Positions 20,993 through 31,486 of a stretch of DNA of 64,000 bases are shown piece after piece. A model generated the notes under the pieces. That model worked only from the letters and a program-made list of their open reading frames with translations, was not told the origin of the DNA and ran no database searches. A program made the position numbers and the translations under genes. Numbering within the stretch: the stretch's first letter is position 1; every line of letters starts with the position of its first letter. This DNA comes from Thecamonas trahens ATCC 50062 (taxonomy: Eukaryota; Apusozoa; Apusomonadida; Apusomonadidae). Location: positions 124,510 through 188,509 of the forward strand of contig NW_013657673.1 of assembly GCF_000142905.1 (NCBI RefSeq), written 5' to 3'.

Positions 20993-23037
20993 TTACTGGC
21001 CCAGGGGGTACTTGTTGTGGTACCAGTCGGAGGAGAAGCGCCTGCGCTCTGTTTGCCACGCAACAGCTGAGAAATCTGGGCCTCGTACGCTGCGACCTTG
21101 GCCTCCAGAAGCCGGATCATGTCGTCATCGTCGTCGTCATCGTCGCCACCGTTACTGCTTTCTGCACTGCTTTCGGCGTCACCGGCGTCACCGCTGCTAT
21201 CCCGGCTGCGCCGTGTCGGTCGCAGACACGGCGGCGGTAGTGGCAGCTGCGACGGCGAGGGAGGAATCCACGGCGCCACAGGATCGCCACCCGAGCTGGA
21301 CCGGCTCGACGAGCAACTCGACGATTGCGATCGTCGGGCGCTTTTTTGCCTGCGCTTGCGCTTGCGCCTGCGCTTGTGGTGGCGGCCTGGATACGGAGCC
21401 GCAAACGAAGCTGCATACGGCGGTGCATACAGACCAGGTGGCGCCTGCATGCCGCCCGCGACCCGAGGGTCCATCACGTAAGCCGCTGGCAGGACAGGCA
21501 CTGGCGGGTAGCACGGCCACGGCCAGCGCTGAGCATGCCCAGGCTGTGCCTCTGGCATACCCTGACTTGCCAGCGTCGGTACGGGCGCCGGTATCAGTGC
21601 TTCATGTCCAGACTGTACCGCTGTATCGACCTCGGCCATCAGCGCAGCAATCTTTGCCCGAAATTGGGCATCGTCGCCGCAGTCCTCGTCGTCGCCGTCG
21701 CTGGTCTCTCCAGCTCCGCCGTTGCTATCGCCACCAGCTCCACCGATGCTGGTGGGCTCATCGCTGGCGCCAAGCAGCCTCTCCCGCAGCGACTGAAGGA
21801 TGACCTCCTCGTCGTCCTCGTTGCGGAGCAAAGCCTCAAGCGATGCGTCCCACTCCCGTGCCGACAACCTAGCCGGTGACGGCACTGGATCCTCAGACAC
21901 CCAGCTCAAATCTAGCTCATTCCCGCCATCATGGTCATCTCTGGCGACACACCCGTCAGAACCCGTGTCGTCGCGCTCGCGCTGGGCGGCGGCATCGTCG
22001 TCGCGCCACCACAGCGGTGGCGCAGCGCGCCGGGCTCCCGGCGTCTTGGGCGAGTCGTTGCGGAACCGCCGAATGAGCATCTTGAGCGTCGGCTCGGTCG
22101 GTGCTCGGCTTTCCTCCGCTTCGTCTGTCACCTCTTCCGTGGCCTCATCGCCATTGACCGCTTCCTCCACGTCATCAGCCTCGTCGCTGTAGCGAGGCCA
22201 ACCGCCGTCATCGTCGGCGACCTCGACCGCAACAACCCGCTGCGGAACCTCGACGGTGTCGTCGGCATACTCGCATGGATCATACACAAACAAGTCTGCG
22301 CCGCGAGTGGTGAGTCCGGGTTGGCGGGCTGGGACTGGCGACGGCGGGATGAGGGCGACAGCAGCAGCGCCACCCCCGCCGTCCATCTCAGACGGCGGGA
22401 TGAACTCGACTCGCCGGCGGGCCGATCGTGGTGTGGGCCTGACAGGCGCTTCGCGCGTAGGTGTTGTCGGCGGTGGAGAATTGCCGGCATCAGCAGGAAC
22501 ATAAACGCCGTCGTCGACGACTGCAGGCGTGAGCTCGCTCGTCTGCGGCGCCGCGGTCAGCCACGGCTTGGGATACTCGCGCTTGGGATGGACAAGATTC
22601 GGAGGATGTGGTCGCAGCGGACCGCGGCGAGGGGCAGTCGCGTGATGCGGGCGGAGCCTGCTCGTCGGGGCGGACACGATGGCTTGATTGGCCGAGTCTG
22701 GGGCAACGACACGGGCCGGCAGCGGCGAGGGCATGTGGCGGATGACGGTGGCGGCGTTGAGTCGACGCAGGCCGTCCTCGGCATCCAGGGCGGTCGACGA
22801 CTCGCGCATAGGCTCAAACCCGCGCCTAGTCGACCGCATGCCTTCCAGTCCGCCCCCATCCCGCGCCACCCGCGCTTGCGCCGCTCGTCTCGGACGCCTC
22901 TCGGCCCCGCGCTCCCGCCACGCAGCAACCCGCCCTGTGAACCGCTCGCCGCGCGCCGCCGCTGCCCGCGCCTGGGCCACCTTGCCTGCCGCCGACTGCG
23001 ACAGCCGCCGTCGGGGAAGTGTAAGCTGCTGCGACAT
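20993..23037 (-). CDS. Low-complexity nuclear-type protein, unknown function (3' end uncertain)
   Basis: Starts MSQQLTLPRRRLS at 23037. The protein has a basic N-terminus, Pro-rich and acidic stretches, a bipartite-like basic cluster KRRRKRKRRQK near residue 550, a Ser-rich segment, a poly-Asp run and a short leucine-rich coiled coil (MIRLLEAKVAAYEAQISQLL). In the annotated frame there is no stop before the next gene. If one base is missing in the AAA/TTT triplet at 21052-21054, the frame changes to RRRFSSDWYHNKYPLGQ and then a TAA at 20993. That tail is unusually rich in aromatic residues for a wrong frame in this GC-rich DNA, so I end the gene there (681 residues). No family recognised. The predicted nuclear location is inferred from the basic cluster only. 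Confidence 0.5.
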
Positions 23038-23697
23038 AGCCGACGCTGGTCTATGGCCGCGCCAAGTGTGTCTGCCCGCCAAGCAGACCAGGCCGAGCAG
23101 CAGTTGTCAGTAGTCTCGCTCTCCCTCCTCCCGCCGCCTCAATTGGCGCCAACCAGACAGCGAACCGATTGGCGCCGATTGGCTGGACCACCATCTGCCG
23201 GGCTCACTCCAACCCCCTACGGTACACAGGCCGAGAGCTGAGAGACTACATCACCAACATCACCTACAGCCACGTGCCTTTGCTATAGCCAGTACCGTAT
23301 GAAGCTGTCATCAGCCATCGCCACCATCGCGCTCGCCAGATCCATTGCCCAACCCCACCACACCAAAACGGGCTCTGAAGCCCCAACTCTATCCTCATGT
23401 GGCCCACCTCCACTGGCACTGTCATCGATCGAAGTCATCCACGATGTCGGTGCGCACTACGGGCTACAACTAACCATGATGGCCATCTAATGGCTGCTGT
23501 GGCTATGGGCGTCTGTCTCCATTGGCAGGCAACAAAATTGCGGAGTGAGCCAACGTGTGGCGGGCGGGTGGCCGGTGGCGAGCCAGCCGCCATCCTCCCC
23601 TTTGGCGGGAGGGAGGGAGGGAGGCGGAGAGGCGGGACGGTCAAGGGGTACGCAGAAGGTGACGGACTGAGCTGCACCTCACCCACTCACGGAGGAA
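23038..23697. promoter_or_regulatory. Divergent intergenic region with paired TTGGCGCC sites
   Basis: 660 bp between two divergent starts. TTGGCGCC occurs at 23143-23150 and again at 23169-23176, each within an ATTGGCGCC context, followed by a further ATTGG (reverse CCAAT) at about 23178. TTGGCGCC is the core of E2F/DP sites and ATTGG is the CCAAT-box core, so this is a plausible bidirectional control region. No gene is seen in the rest, which includes a GGGAGGGAGGGAGG stretch near 23610. Confidence 0.4.
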
Positions 23698-25585
23698 ATG
23701 GCTCTACCTTCCGTGGTGTTTGTAGGGGATGGTACGCGTGCAGTGGAACCTCGCTTCCGTTGTCCCTTCCCTCCCCCCCTCCCCCCGTCCCTCATCCCCC
23801 TCCTTTCCGTCCCCCGTCCCCTCTGTTGTTGTCCTCGTCCCGCCGTTTGCGGTTGTCACCCCATGGACGCCCCCTCCCCCTCCCTCCTCCCCTTATACCC
23901 CCCCTCCTGTCCTCCGTCCCTACACTCACTACCCCCAAACACACACGCTATGTGTACCATGCACTACATCACATATTCCCTGTGGTATGGATCCACTACC
24001 CTCTCCGTCATCGCTGTCCCCCCCTCCTCCCCCCCCCTCCCGTCCCGCGCGCTGGTCACTGGTCACTCGTGTTGTTCGCTTGCCTCATGCACCGCACTGA
24101 TGGGACACCTCCCACCCCCCACCCCACACACGCCCCGCCACACACACGCACACGCATACACACACACTGTACTGTACATGATGGCGTGCAGTTGGAGTGG
24201 GCAAGTCCACCCTCGTCCGTCTACTGTACAATGCATTTGCTGACAAGCACGCGCCGCGTGTTGGCACCTTTGGCTCCTCGGCGGTAGTGGCGCCGGTCAA
24301 GATCGATCTGCCGGGAGACACGGTGGACGAGACGGCTCGAGTCCGGTTGGTCGACACGGCTGCGCTCAACTTTGCCGACCCGCATGTCCTGTCATCGGCT
24401 CGGGCCAAGGCGCTCAAGTCGATTCTGGCCCGGGCACATTGTGTCGTTTTTGTCTTTCGCGTCGGCTCGGTGGCGTCGACGACAGCGCTGCTGGAGCACT
24501 ATGGGCCGCTCGTCCACGCCACGCTTGCAGGCATGGGACGACAGTTTGTGCCGTGTGTGGTCCTCGGGCACTCGCCGCACCGCATGCGGCCGCGGCTCGA
24601 CGACGATGCCATCCTGGAAGTCCTGCGCAACACAACCGACATGCTCTCGCCGTGGGTGGAGGAAGCAGCATTTGTCGAGTTCCTGCCAGACCCGTCGGAC
24701 CTCACTGCAGAGGCTGTCGACGAAGCCGTCACACGTGTTGCCACATGCATCCATCTCGCCCTCCACTATCCGGTCTTCCCGCTCTGGCGTGACAACTCGC
24801 GGACCGGATTTCGGCCAAAGGTCATGGCGGCGCTCACACAAATCTTTGTCCTCCTCGACGAAGACGAGAACGAGACGCTCTGCTTCCGCGAGCTCGATGC
24901 CTTTTCGCGCGCCGTCTTTGCCCAGCCGCTCGAGGTCGACGTCTTCCGCGAGCTCATGCTCATGGCCACGTCCGACGGCTCGGTCGGAGCCGCATCGCCC
25001 ATGGTTGTTGCTTCGCTGTCCAATTCGTCGACTGACCTCTCTGCCGAGGCTCACGGAGAGACCTCGGTCGAAGACGACCTTGCCGCCATTCCCGACGAGA
25101 CCATCGTTGAGTCGTCAGACATCGGCTTTGACCTCACTGGCTTTATCCTCCTCCAGTCCAAGATGATGGCTCGCCAGCCATCGTCACTGTGGACCACTCT
25201 GCGGGCTTACGGCTTTGACTCGCAGTTTACCCAAGTCCTTCATCCGGAGCTTCTCGGCGCTGTTGCCCAGAGCCCGGCCACGAACGGACACGCCACCCGG
25301 CCGACGTTGCCGTCGTCCTCGCCAGGGCCCGACCCTGCCTCCTCACCCACTGCGCCCGAGTACATGGCAGGCGGCCCATCGACCCTCGATCTCCCAACTG
25401 CGCCATCTTCTTTCTCCGGCCTCACCCTCCTCCTCCTCGCCCTCCTTCTGGCGCTTGTTGCCGTCATCGCACTCGAGCACGCCGGCCTCACAACACTGAC
25501 CGCACTTGGAACCGCCGTCCGCGCCGCCGCCGCCGCCTCTCATTCAGGCACCTCCTCGACCGGCGCCGTTCACTCGGATCTGTGA
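23698..25585 (+). CDS. Miro-like (RHOT/Gem1) GTPase with one EF-hand module and a tail anchor
   Basis: Exons 23698-23731 and 24192-25585 give 475 residues. The small first exon (MALPSVVFVGD) joins to VGVGKST to rebuild the P-loop GDVGVGKST at residues 10-18, which confirms the splice. A Miro-type N-terminal GTPase domain follows, then a Miro-type EF-hand segment (FVLLDEDENETLCFREL, with D/D/N/T/E loop positions) and a helix pair ending in WTTLRAYGFD, as in the first EF-hand module of Miro. Miro proteins then have a second EF-hand module and a second GTPase domain; both are absent. Instead a linker leads to a membrane anchor (LTLLLLALLLALVAVIAL, about residues 425-442) and a 30-residue tail. 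The usual G4 motif NKxD is replaced by GHSPHRMR. A mitochondrial outer-membrane location is expected from family knowledge. Confidence 0.75.
23732..24191 (+). other. Intron of Miro-like gene
   Basis: 460 nt, donor GTACGC, acceptor GCGTGCAG, phase 1. It is extremely C-rich, with repeated CCCCTCC and CACACA stretches. Confidence 0.85.
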
Positions 25586-25777
25586 CTCGCATGCACCCTC
25601 CTTATGTCCCACGCCGCACACCGCTGGCTCCCGCAATGAAGACGATGAGCCAGATGCCGCAACCACAGGGGTTCCCATCCGGCTGAGCCAGCCCAAGCCG
25701 AGTCGAACATCGAGAGCCCACCACCTCACGCCCCCCCCCCCCCCCCCCCCCTCCACATACACACACGCACACCAGCA
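25586..25777 (+). other. Spacer with intron-like C tract before the AAA gene
   Basis: Contains a C run of about 20 at 25731-25751, then CACATACACACACG and CACCAG just before the AAA ATPase ATG. This is the form of intron 3' ends elsewhere in the window, so the AAA gene may have an undetected 5' exon. No GTACG donor was found in this spacer. Confidence 0.3.
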
Positions 25778-27940
25778 ATGCTGCCATGCACGGTACTCCC
25801 GTCCTCTTCATCCCTAACCGACCACCATGTCTACACTCTCCCCCTTGCCCTCTCACACGCACCGCAACTCGCTCTCACCGAGCTCGTCGTCGCCGAGCCG
25901 GCCGCGTCCGCCGCCGCCCGTCGCTGCCCGCTACCGGTTCCGCTGCCAAGCCCGTTGCCACAGCTTGATGATACAGGCCATACGCTGGAGAGTTTGCCGT
26001 CGGCCACGCGGATCATCTTTCATCCGCTCCTTGTCCGCCCAAACAGCAAGCCGCTCGTAGCGTGGGCCAATGTCAGCCCGCCGCCGCCGCCGCTCCGCAT
26101 AGTTCTGGCGGCGTCGGCCATGTCGGCCGCTCTCGCCCCGGGCTCGCTCCTCCCGCTCCCATCAGGCAGGTTCCGTGGCTGGTTTGTCGTTGTAGCTGCT
26201 ATTGAGACTGGCGATGGGATTTCGGCGCCGATTGCCCGGCTCCGGTCGCTCAATGTGGCTACGGCGCACACGTCGGCCTGGCCCGATCCACAGCTATTGG
26301 GCCTGCGCCCCTCGGCTGTGCTTGCTGACGAGCTTGCTGTCGCAGTCTCTGCCCTCGATCGCCCACGCCGCGAGCTCATGGCCTTTGTGGCGCGGGCCAT
26401 GGCTGCGCCTGACGCGCTCGCCTCGTCCGGCTTGCCTGCGCCGCTCGGGGCGCTCGTCCACGGCCTGCCCGGTGTCGGCAAGTCGTTCCTCCTCGAGTCG
26501 TTTGCGCGGCGGGTGTGGGGCCAGAGCCGACCGTGGTTCAAGGTCTCTGCTCCGGCACTCTTTCAGACGATGCAAGGCGCGACCGAGCGCTTGGTCTCAT
26601 CGCTCTTTGCCACCGCCGTCGCTACCGCGCCCTCGCTTCTCATCATCGACGAGCTGCAGGAGCTAGGCGCACCGCTTTCCAGCGGAGCAGACACCATTGA
26701 GGCCAGGGTCCTAGCTCAGCTCCTGCTCGAGCTCGACCGTCTCACCGCTAGCCCAGCCGGCCGCATGGTACTGGTGGTGGGCATCACCTCGGCGCCACTG
26801 ACCGCCCTTGAGCCACGGCTGCGGACGCTTGGTCGCCTTGACACCGTCATTCACGTAGCGCCGCCGACCCGCGCCGAGCGTGGTGCCATCATCGACACAC
26901 TCCTTGGCGAGCTCGAGCCGCTGCCGCAGCTGGTCGTCGCCCACGGCCTGGAGCACGTCAGTGCCGCACTTCTCAGCGCATCACACGGCTACGTTCCGGC
27001 CGATCTCGCAGCAGCGGTCCGGGCTCTGGCAGCCGCTGATGCCGCCGGCGAGGCTGCTGATGCAGCAAGTGCCGTCGCACTTGCGCTGGCGGCTGCCAAC
27101 GTCCGGCCATCGCTTCTGGTCTCGGGAGTGGGCCAGCTGGTCGAGGCCTCGGCGCTGCCAGGCTTTGACTCGCTTGCAGGAGTCGACGAGGAGGAGGCAC
27201 AGCTGCGGGCCTCACTTGTGCTCCCGTTTGCTCAGCCAGATGCTTTTGCAGCCGCCGGCATCAAGCCGCCGTCGGGCATTCTGCTCGTGGGCCCGTCCGG
27301 CGGCGGCAAGTCGGCGCTTGTCCGCGCTGCTGCCGCTGCCGCGCGCGTCAACCTGGTGGTGGTCACCGCGTCAGACGTGGTGTCCAAGGTTGTGGGCGAG
27401 ACAGTGGCGCGCATTGCGGCCGTGTTTGAGACCGCCGCCGCTGCTGCGCCGTGCGTGCTCTTCTTTGACAATCTGGAGAATGTGGCACCACGCCGCGCCG
27501 CGCTCCACGGCGGTGCACCAGGCGACACCCCGGTTCATATCGACCGCATGCTTGCAGCGCTCCTCATCGAGATGGATGGCGCCGTGGCGCGCCGATCATC
27601 CGGCGAGCGGGTCGTCGTTGTGGCAACCGCGCACTCGACCGACGCCCTCGACACCGCTGTTCTCCGACCAGGCAGGCTTGACGTCCACATCCCGGTCGGC
27701 CCGCGAACACCGGCGCAACTCTGGGCCGTCTTCTGCCTCGCGCTCTCACGCATTGTGGTCGACTTTGATCCATCGATCCTCGATGACAACACAGCCGTCT
27801 TTGCCGCCATCGCCAACCTCGGCACGCCAGCCTCGGTCCTCGACGCCGTCCGAACCGCAGCAATGACAGCGCTGCGCGAGGACCTCAACACGACGTCGGT
27901 CTCCGTCGATCACCTGTATACCGCCCTTGGCATGGCATAA
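25778..27940 (+). CDS. Tandem AAA ATPase, CDC48/AFG2 (SPATA5L1-like) type
   Basis: Two AAA domains in one 720-residue protein. D1 has Walker A GLPGVGKS (229-236) and Walker B LLIIDEL (Asp291, Glu292). D2 has Walker A GPSGGGKS (from Gly505) and LFFDNLENVAPRR, where Asp564 is followed by Asn565 instead of the catalytic Glu. Arg-finger regions are visible (PRLRTLGRLD in D1, TAVLRPGRLD in D2). This layout fits the CDC48/AFG2 group, proteins that unfold or release factors in ribosome biogenesis and protein quality control; PEX1/PEX6 are the main alternatives. D2 is probably weak or dead for hydrolysis. The first 60-80 residues are Pro/Ala-rich and the start is not secure: a better-context ATG at 25827 lies in another frame. 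Confidence 0.72.
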   Translation: MLPCTVLPSSSSLTDHHVYTLPLALSHAPQLALTELVVAEPAASAAARRCPLPVPLPSPLPQLDDTGHTLESLPSATRIIFHPLLVRPNSKPLVAWANVSPPPPPLRIVLAASAMSAALAPGSLLPLPSGRFRGWFVVVAAIETGDGISAPIARLRSLNVATAHTSAWPDPQLLGLRPSAVLADELAVAVSALDRPRRELMAFVARAMAAPDALASSGLPAPLGALVHGLPGVGKSFLLESFARRVWGQSRPWFKVSAPALFQTMQGATERLVSSLFATAVATAPSLLIIDELQELGAPLSSGADTIEARVLAQLLLELDRLTASPAGRMVLVVGITSAPLTALEPRLRTLGRLDTVIHVAPPTRAERGAIIDTLLGELEPLPQLVVAHGLEHVSAALLSASHGYVPADLAAAVRALAAADAAGEAADAASAVALALAAANVRPSLLVSGVGQLVEASALPGFDSLAGVDEEEAQLRASLVLPFAQPDAFAAAGIKPPSGILLVGPSGGGKSALVRAAAAAARVNLVVVTASDVVSKVVGETVARIAAVFETAAAAAPCVLFFDNLENVAPRRAALHGGAPGDTPVHIDRMLAALLIEMDGAVARRSSGERVVVVATAHSTDALDTAVLRPGRLDVHIPVGPRTPAQLWAVFCLALSRIVVDFDPSILDDNTAVFAAIANLGTPASVLDAVRTAAMTALREDLNTTSVSVDHLYTALGMA

Positions 27941-28087
27941 GTAAGAGCAACATCCGTCATTCGATGCCTCCCCAACGTGTCCCGCAGATGGGTGCCCAGC
28001 TGAGTTGAGCCCGACCGGGCCACAAATCCTTCCCTCGTCGCCGGCTGCCATCACTCCTCACTCTCCCCCTTCCCCTCCCCAAAGGGC

Positions 28088-31000
28088 ATGGGACGACGCC
28101 GGAAGCGGCCCAGCCAAGGCGGGCGGAAGAAGGCAGCGGCACAAGCCAAGCCAGTGGTTGCTACAAGACCAAGTCCGAGCCGTGACCCTGTGCAGGCTGT
28201 GGTGGGTGGAAGCCAGCCGTCCCTCCTTCTCCACCTGGTCTCCTTCCTGGATGCGCCGTCCTTGGTGGCTGCTGCTTCCGTCTCCCGGGCATGGCGCACG
28301 GCCGCATCCTCCCCCCAGGCATGGGCTCATCCCCTGGTCACCCTCTCTGCCGTACGCCACGCCACCAACACTCCCTCCCTACACCCCCATACCCCGTCTC
28401 CTTCTCACTCACCCCCCTCCCCCACCCCCCCTCCCCGTCCTCCCCGTCCTTGCAGTCGTTCACCAACGCCCACATCCCGCGACTTCCGCTCGGTCTGGCA
28501 CGACTGCGCCTCGCTCCAGAGGCGCAGCTGACGGAGCTTGGTCTTGCGCTGTTGGTTGGTCGGCTCTCATCATCGTTGCGCTTGTTGGATCTCTCTGCTA
28601 CCGGATCGGCCTTCTCTCCCGATGCCCTCGCCCTGCTCTCGGCGAGTGTGGGCCTGCGCGAGCTGTATCTCCCGCCCCTGGTGCTTGGCTCCGATGGTAC
28701 AGGTGCCAATGGTTTTGGCCTGCTTGACGCCCTTGCTCCGTCGCTTGTGGTCTTCTCTGCACCGTGTGCTGGCCTTGCGCCTGACATTCTCAAGTCGCTC
28801 GGCGCGTGTACTCGACTCACTCGGCTAGTGCTCGGCTCACCCACAACATCCACACCGCTCCCGCCACATGCCGACCTGGCGAGCCTTGTGCTCCCGCTGT
28901 CGCTCGTCTCCATCACACTCTGTGGATGGAGTGATTTGGAGCACGGGCTTGTGAACGCGCTGCTCACCGCGCCCAATGTTGGACATCTCGAGCTTGTCCG
29001 CTGCGGCTTTGCGGCACCCAACAATAGCGCTACACCGCCAGACTCTGTGAGCGAGCTTGTGCCGCGATCGGTTCCGCTCACGCTGGCACTTGTCGAGTGC
29101 TCGGGTGAGCTCGTGCTGTCGTCGGCCATCGCGCATCTGCGGGCTGTCGGCTCGCTGCCACTGCGGCAGCTGCTGCCGGCTGCGCCGCTGGCGAGCCTCG
29201 CGTCACTCGAGCTCTTCAATCTGGCGCCAGCGAAAGCCGCTGCGGTTGCCAACAACCTGCCGCCGCTCCCGGCTTTGGTGCGCTTTGCAGCAGCAGCGCC
29301 GCCGGCTGGTGCGTGGGAGGCCGAGATCGGGGTACCGCTGGTGAGAGGCCTTGCCGCGGCTGCACCGCGGCTGTGTGCACTTCATCTTGCGCGCGTGGTG
29401 GTCTCCGCCGGTGACATTGCTGGCCCTTTTGGTCGCTCGCCTCACCTCACTGCGATCGCACTCTCCGAATGCACAGTGACATTGCAGTCGTCGCCACCAG
29501 CGCAAGCCGGCGCCGACGCCTCTGTGCTGCCGCGGCTTGTTCTGTCACTCGAGTCATGCAAGGTTCTTCCTGGCGGCGTTCCCGCTGTGGTGGGACTAAT
29601 TGCCTCGCGCCCGCTGACACTCTTCCTTGGGCCGAACACCTGGTTCCGGGCCGACGCTGCGGCCGATCTCATCCGCAAGCTGCCAGCCACGCTGCTGGGC
29701 CGGCTTGAGCTCTCGCTTGCGCCGTGTCACACGCTAAGCCTTGATGGCTTTGTCTCGTGCAACGGCTGCGGCCATGTCGATCCATCGGATGGCCTGCCTG
29801 TTTTGCAAGTCCTGGAGGCAACGCTCCTTTCCGAGTTTGGTGCCCGCGCTAGCGCGCTAGCCGCGGCACAGGCCAACACCAAGGCGACCAACACCGAGGC
29901 CGACGTGATGGCCGAGCTGGAGCGCTGGCGCGAACGGGCCGAGGCCGCTGAGGCCTCGGCTGCTGCCGCTCGCGCCGCCGCTGCATCGGCCACCGCCCGC
30001 GCCACAGACCTCGAGGCCAGCCTCAACAAGGAGATGCTCGCACGGCAAGTTGCCGAAGCCGCACCGTCGGTCAATGCGCAAAAGGCGCACAACGAGTCGG
30101 AAGAGCTGGCGCACGGCCACATGGTCAGGATCACCGAGCTTGAGCGCGACAAGAAGCGGCTCCTCGCCGACCAGATCGCACTCACACACAGTGTCAACAC
30201 CGCCAGTGAGCGCCTTGTTCTCATCGAAGACATCTTGGCCAAGATCCTGGCGCCAGAGCGGGAAGCTAGCCCCGAGCTCGAGCTCGAGGCCGGCGACAGA
30301 GCGGGCGACTGTCCAGCTGCGGATGCCGACGCCGATGCCGATGCCAGCGACCGCGGCAGTGGTCCTGGAGAGGAGCTCTCGCTCCTGCCGGACTACTTTG
30401 GTGCCGGCGGCCTCTTTGCTGCCGACTCGCCGCTGCTCACGACGACTACTTCGGCGGCGGTCTCGCGCGAGCTCGAGGCGTGCATGGCTGACCTATCGCT
30501 TGCACCGCCGCCACCGCTGATGCAGGTGCCGGGCAAGGCCACAAGTAGCAAGAGTAGCAAGAGTGGCAAGAGTGGCAAGAGCGGCAAGGGGGAAAGAAGG
30601 GCAAGAAGGGCAAGAAGGGCAAGCGCCGCAAGAAGACCAAGGGCGGACAGCAGCAGAAGAAGGGCACAGGCGCCAAGCCCAAGCAAGCGCCGGAGCCAAA
30701 GCCAGAGCTTGCCAAGCAAACCGATGCGCAGCAGCAGCTGAACGCTCTCTCGTTGCGTGTTCTCGGCATTGCCAAGGAGCTCGCAGCAGCCGCGCCCGTG
30801 GCGGCCACGGCCCCGGTCTTCAAGCACGCGTCCAGGGACTATGCAGCTTCCGAGGCGCTAACGCTTGCGGGCATCGAGCCGTCTCGACTCGGCTCCCTTG
30901 ACTGGGCAGGCTTTGACCGGCCGGACTCGCACTCGGGCGACGACGGACACGGGTGGGAGTCTGCTGACGACGACGATGACGATGTCGATGCTAAGATGTT

Positions 31001-31424
31001 CTTTGCGCCAAGGCGGGCGGTAATGCCGGCAGCGCAGCTGTCAACTGCTCGACGCAGCGAGAGTAAGGCCGAGGGCAACGACACCGATGATGGTGGCGAC
31101 GATGATACGGACGACTTTATGGATCGTGGTGATGACATGCTCGCGCTGCTGCGCCAGCAGCGTGCGGCGCGGCGCAACGGAGGCACAAGCGGCACGGCTG
31201 CAGCCGAGGTGGCGCGAACGGACGAGGAAGAGATCGAGGCGATGATGTCTGCACAGCTCGCGCCAATCAAGCAGGTACTCCGCGAGGCGGCGAGCCAGCC
31301 GGTTCGCGCGCCGATCGCGCCGTCGCGAGCGCCAGCGGTCGAGTCAACACACGTGGTTGAGCCGATGAGCGGAGCGCCGTTTCGGCGCGGTGTGCGGCTC
31401 GCCAACCTGCGCCCCAAGCCGTAG
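28088..31424 (+). CDS. F-box, leucine-rich and coiled-coil protein (one frame break)
   Basis: Exon 1 (28088-28351) encodes a basic start MGRRRKRPSQGG and an F-box (SLLLHLVSFLDAPSLVAAAS then VSRAWRTAA), suggesting an SCF ubiquitin-ligase adaptor. Exon 2 starts at 28456 in phase 0 with SFTNAHIPRLPL and runs through irregular leucine-rich segments to about residue 520, a coiled coil (ERWRERAEAAEAS, LERDKKRLLADQ), an Asp/Ala stretch and a Lys/Gly/Ser tract. The frame breaks at a five-G run (30588-30592). With one added G the Lys-rich tract continues as KGGKKGKKGKKGKRRKK into the next open frame, which ends at 31424 after acidic and Arg-rich segments. The total is 1,077 residues. Without the correction it stops at 30741 in an Arg-rich tail. 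Substrate unknown. Confidence 0.72.
28352..28455 (+). other. Intron of F-box gene
   Basis: 104 nt, donor GTACGC, acceptor CCTTGCAG, phase 0, C-rich. It separates the F-box exon from the leucine-rich exon. Confidence 0.85.
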
Positions 31425-31486
31425 AGCAGTACGGCTGCAACGAGAGAAGCCACTGGGTGTCGGCGCAGGTGCAGCCAGCCAGCTAG

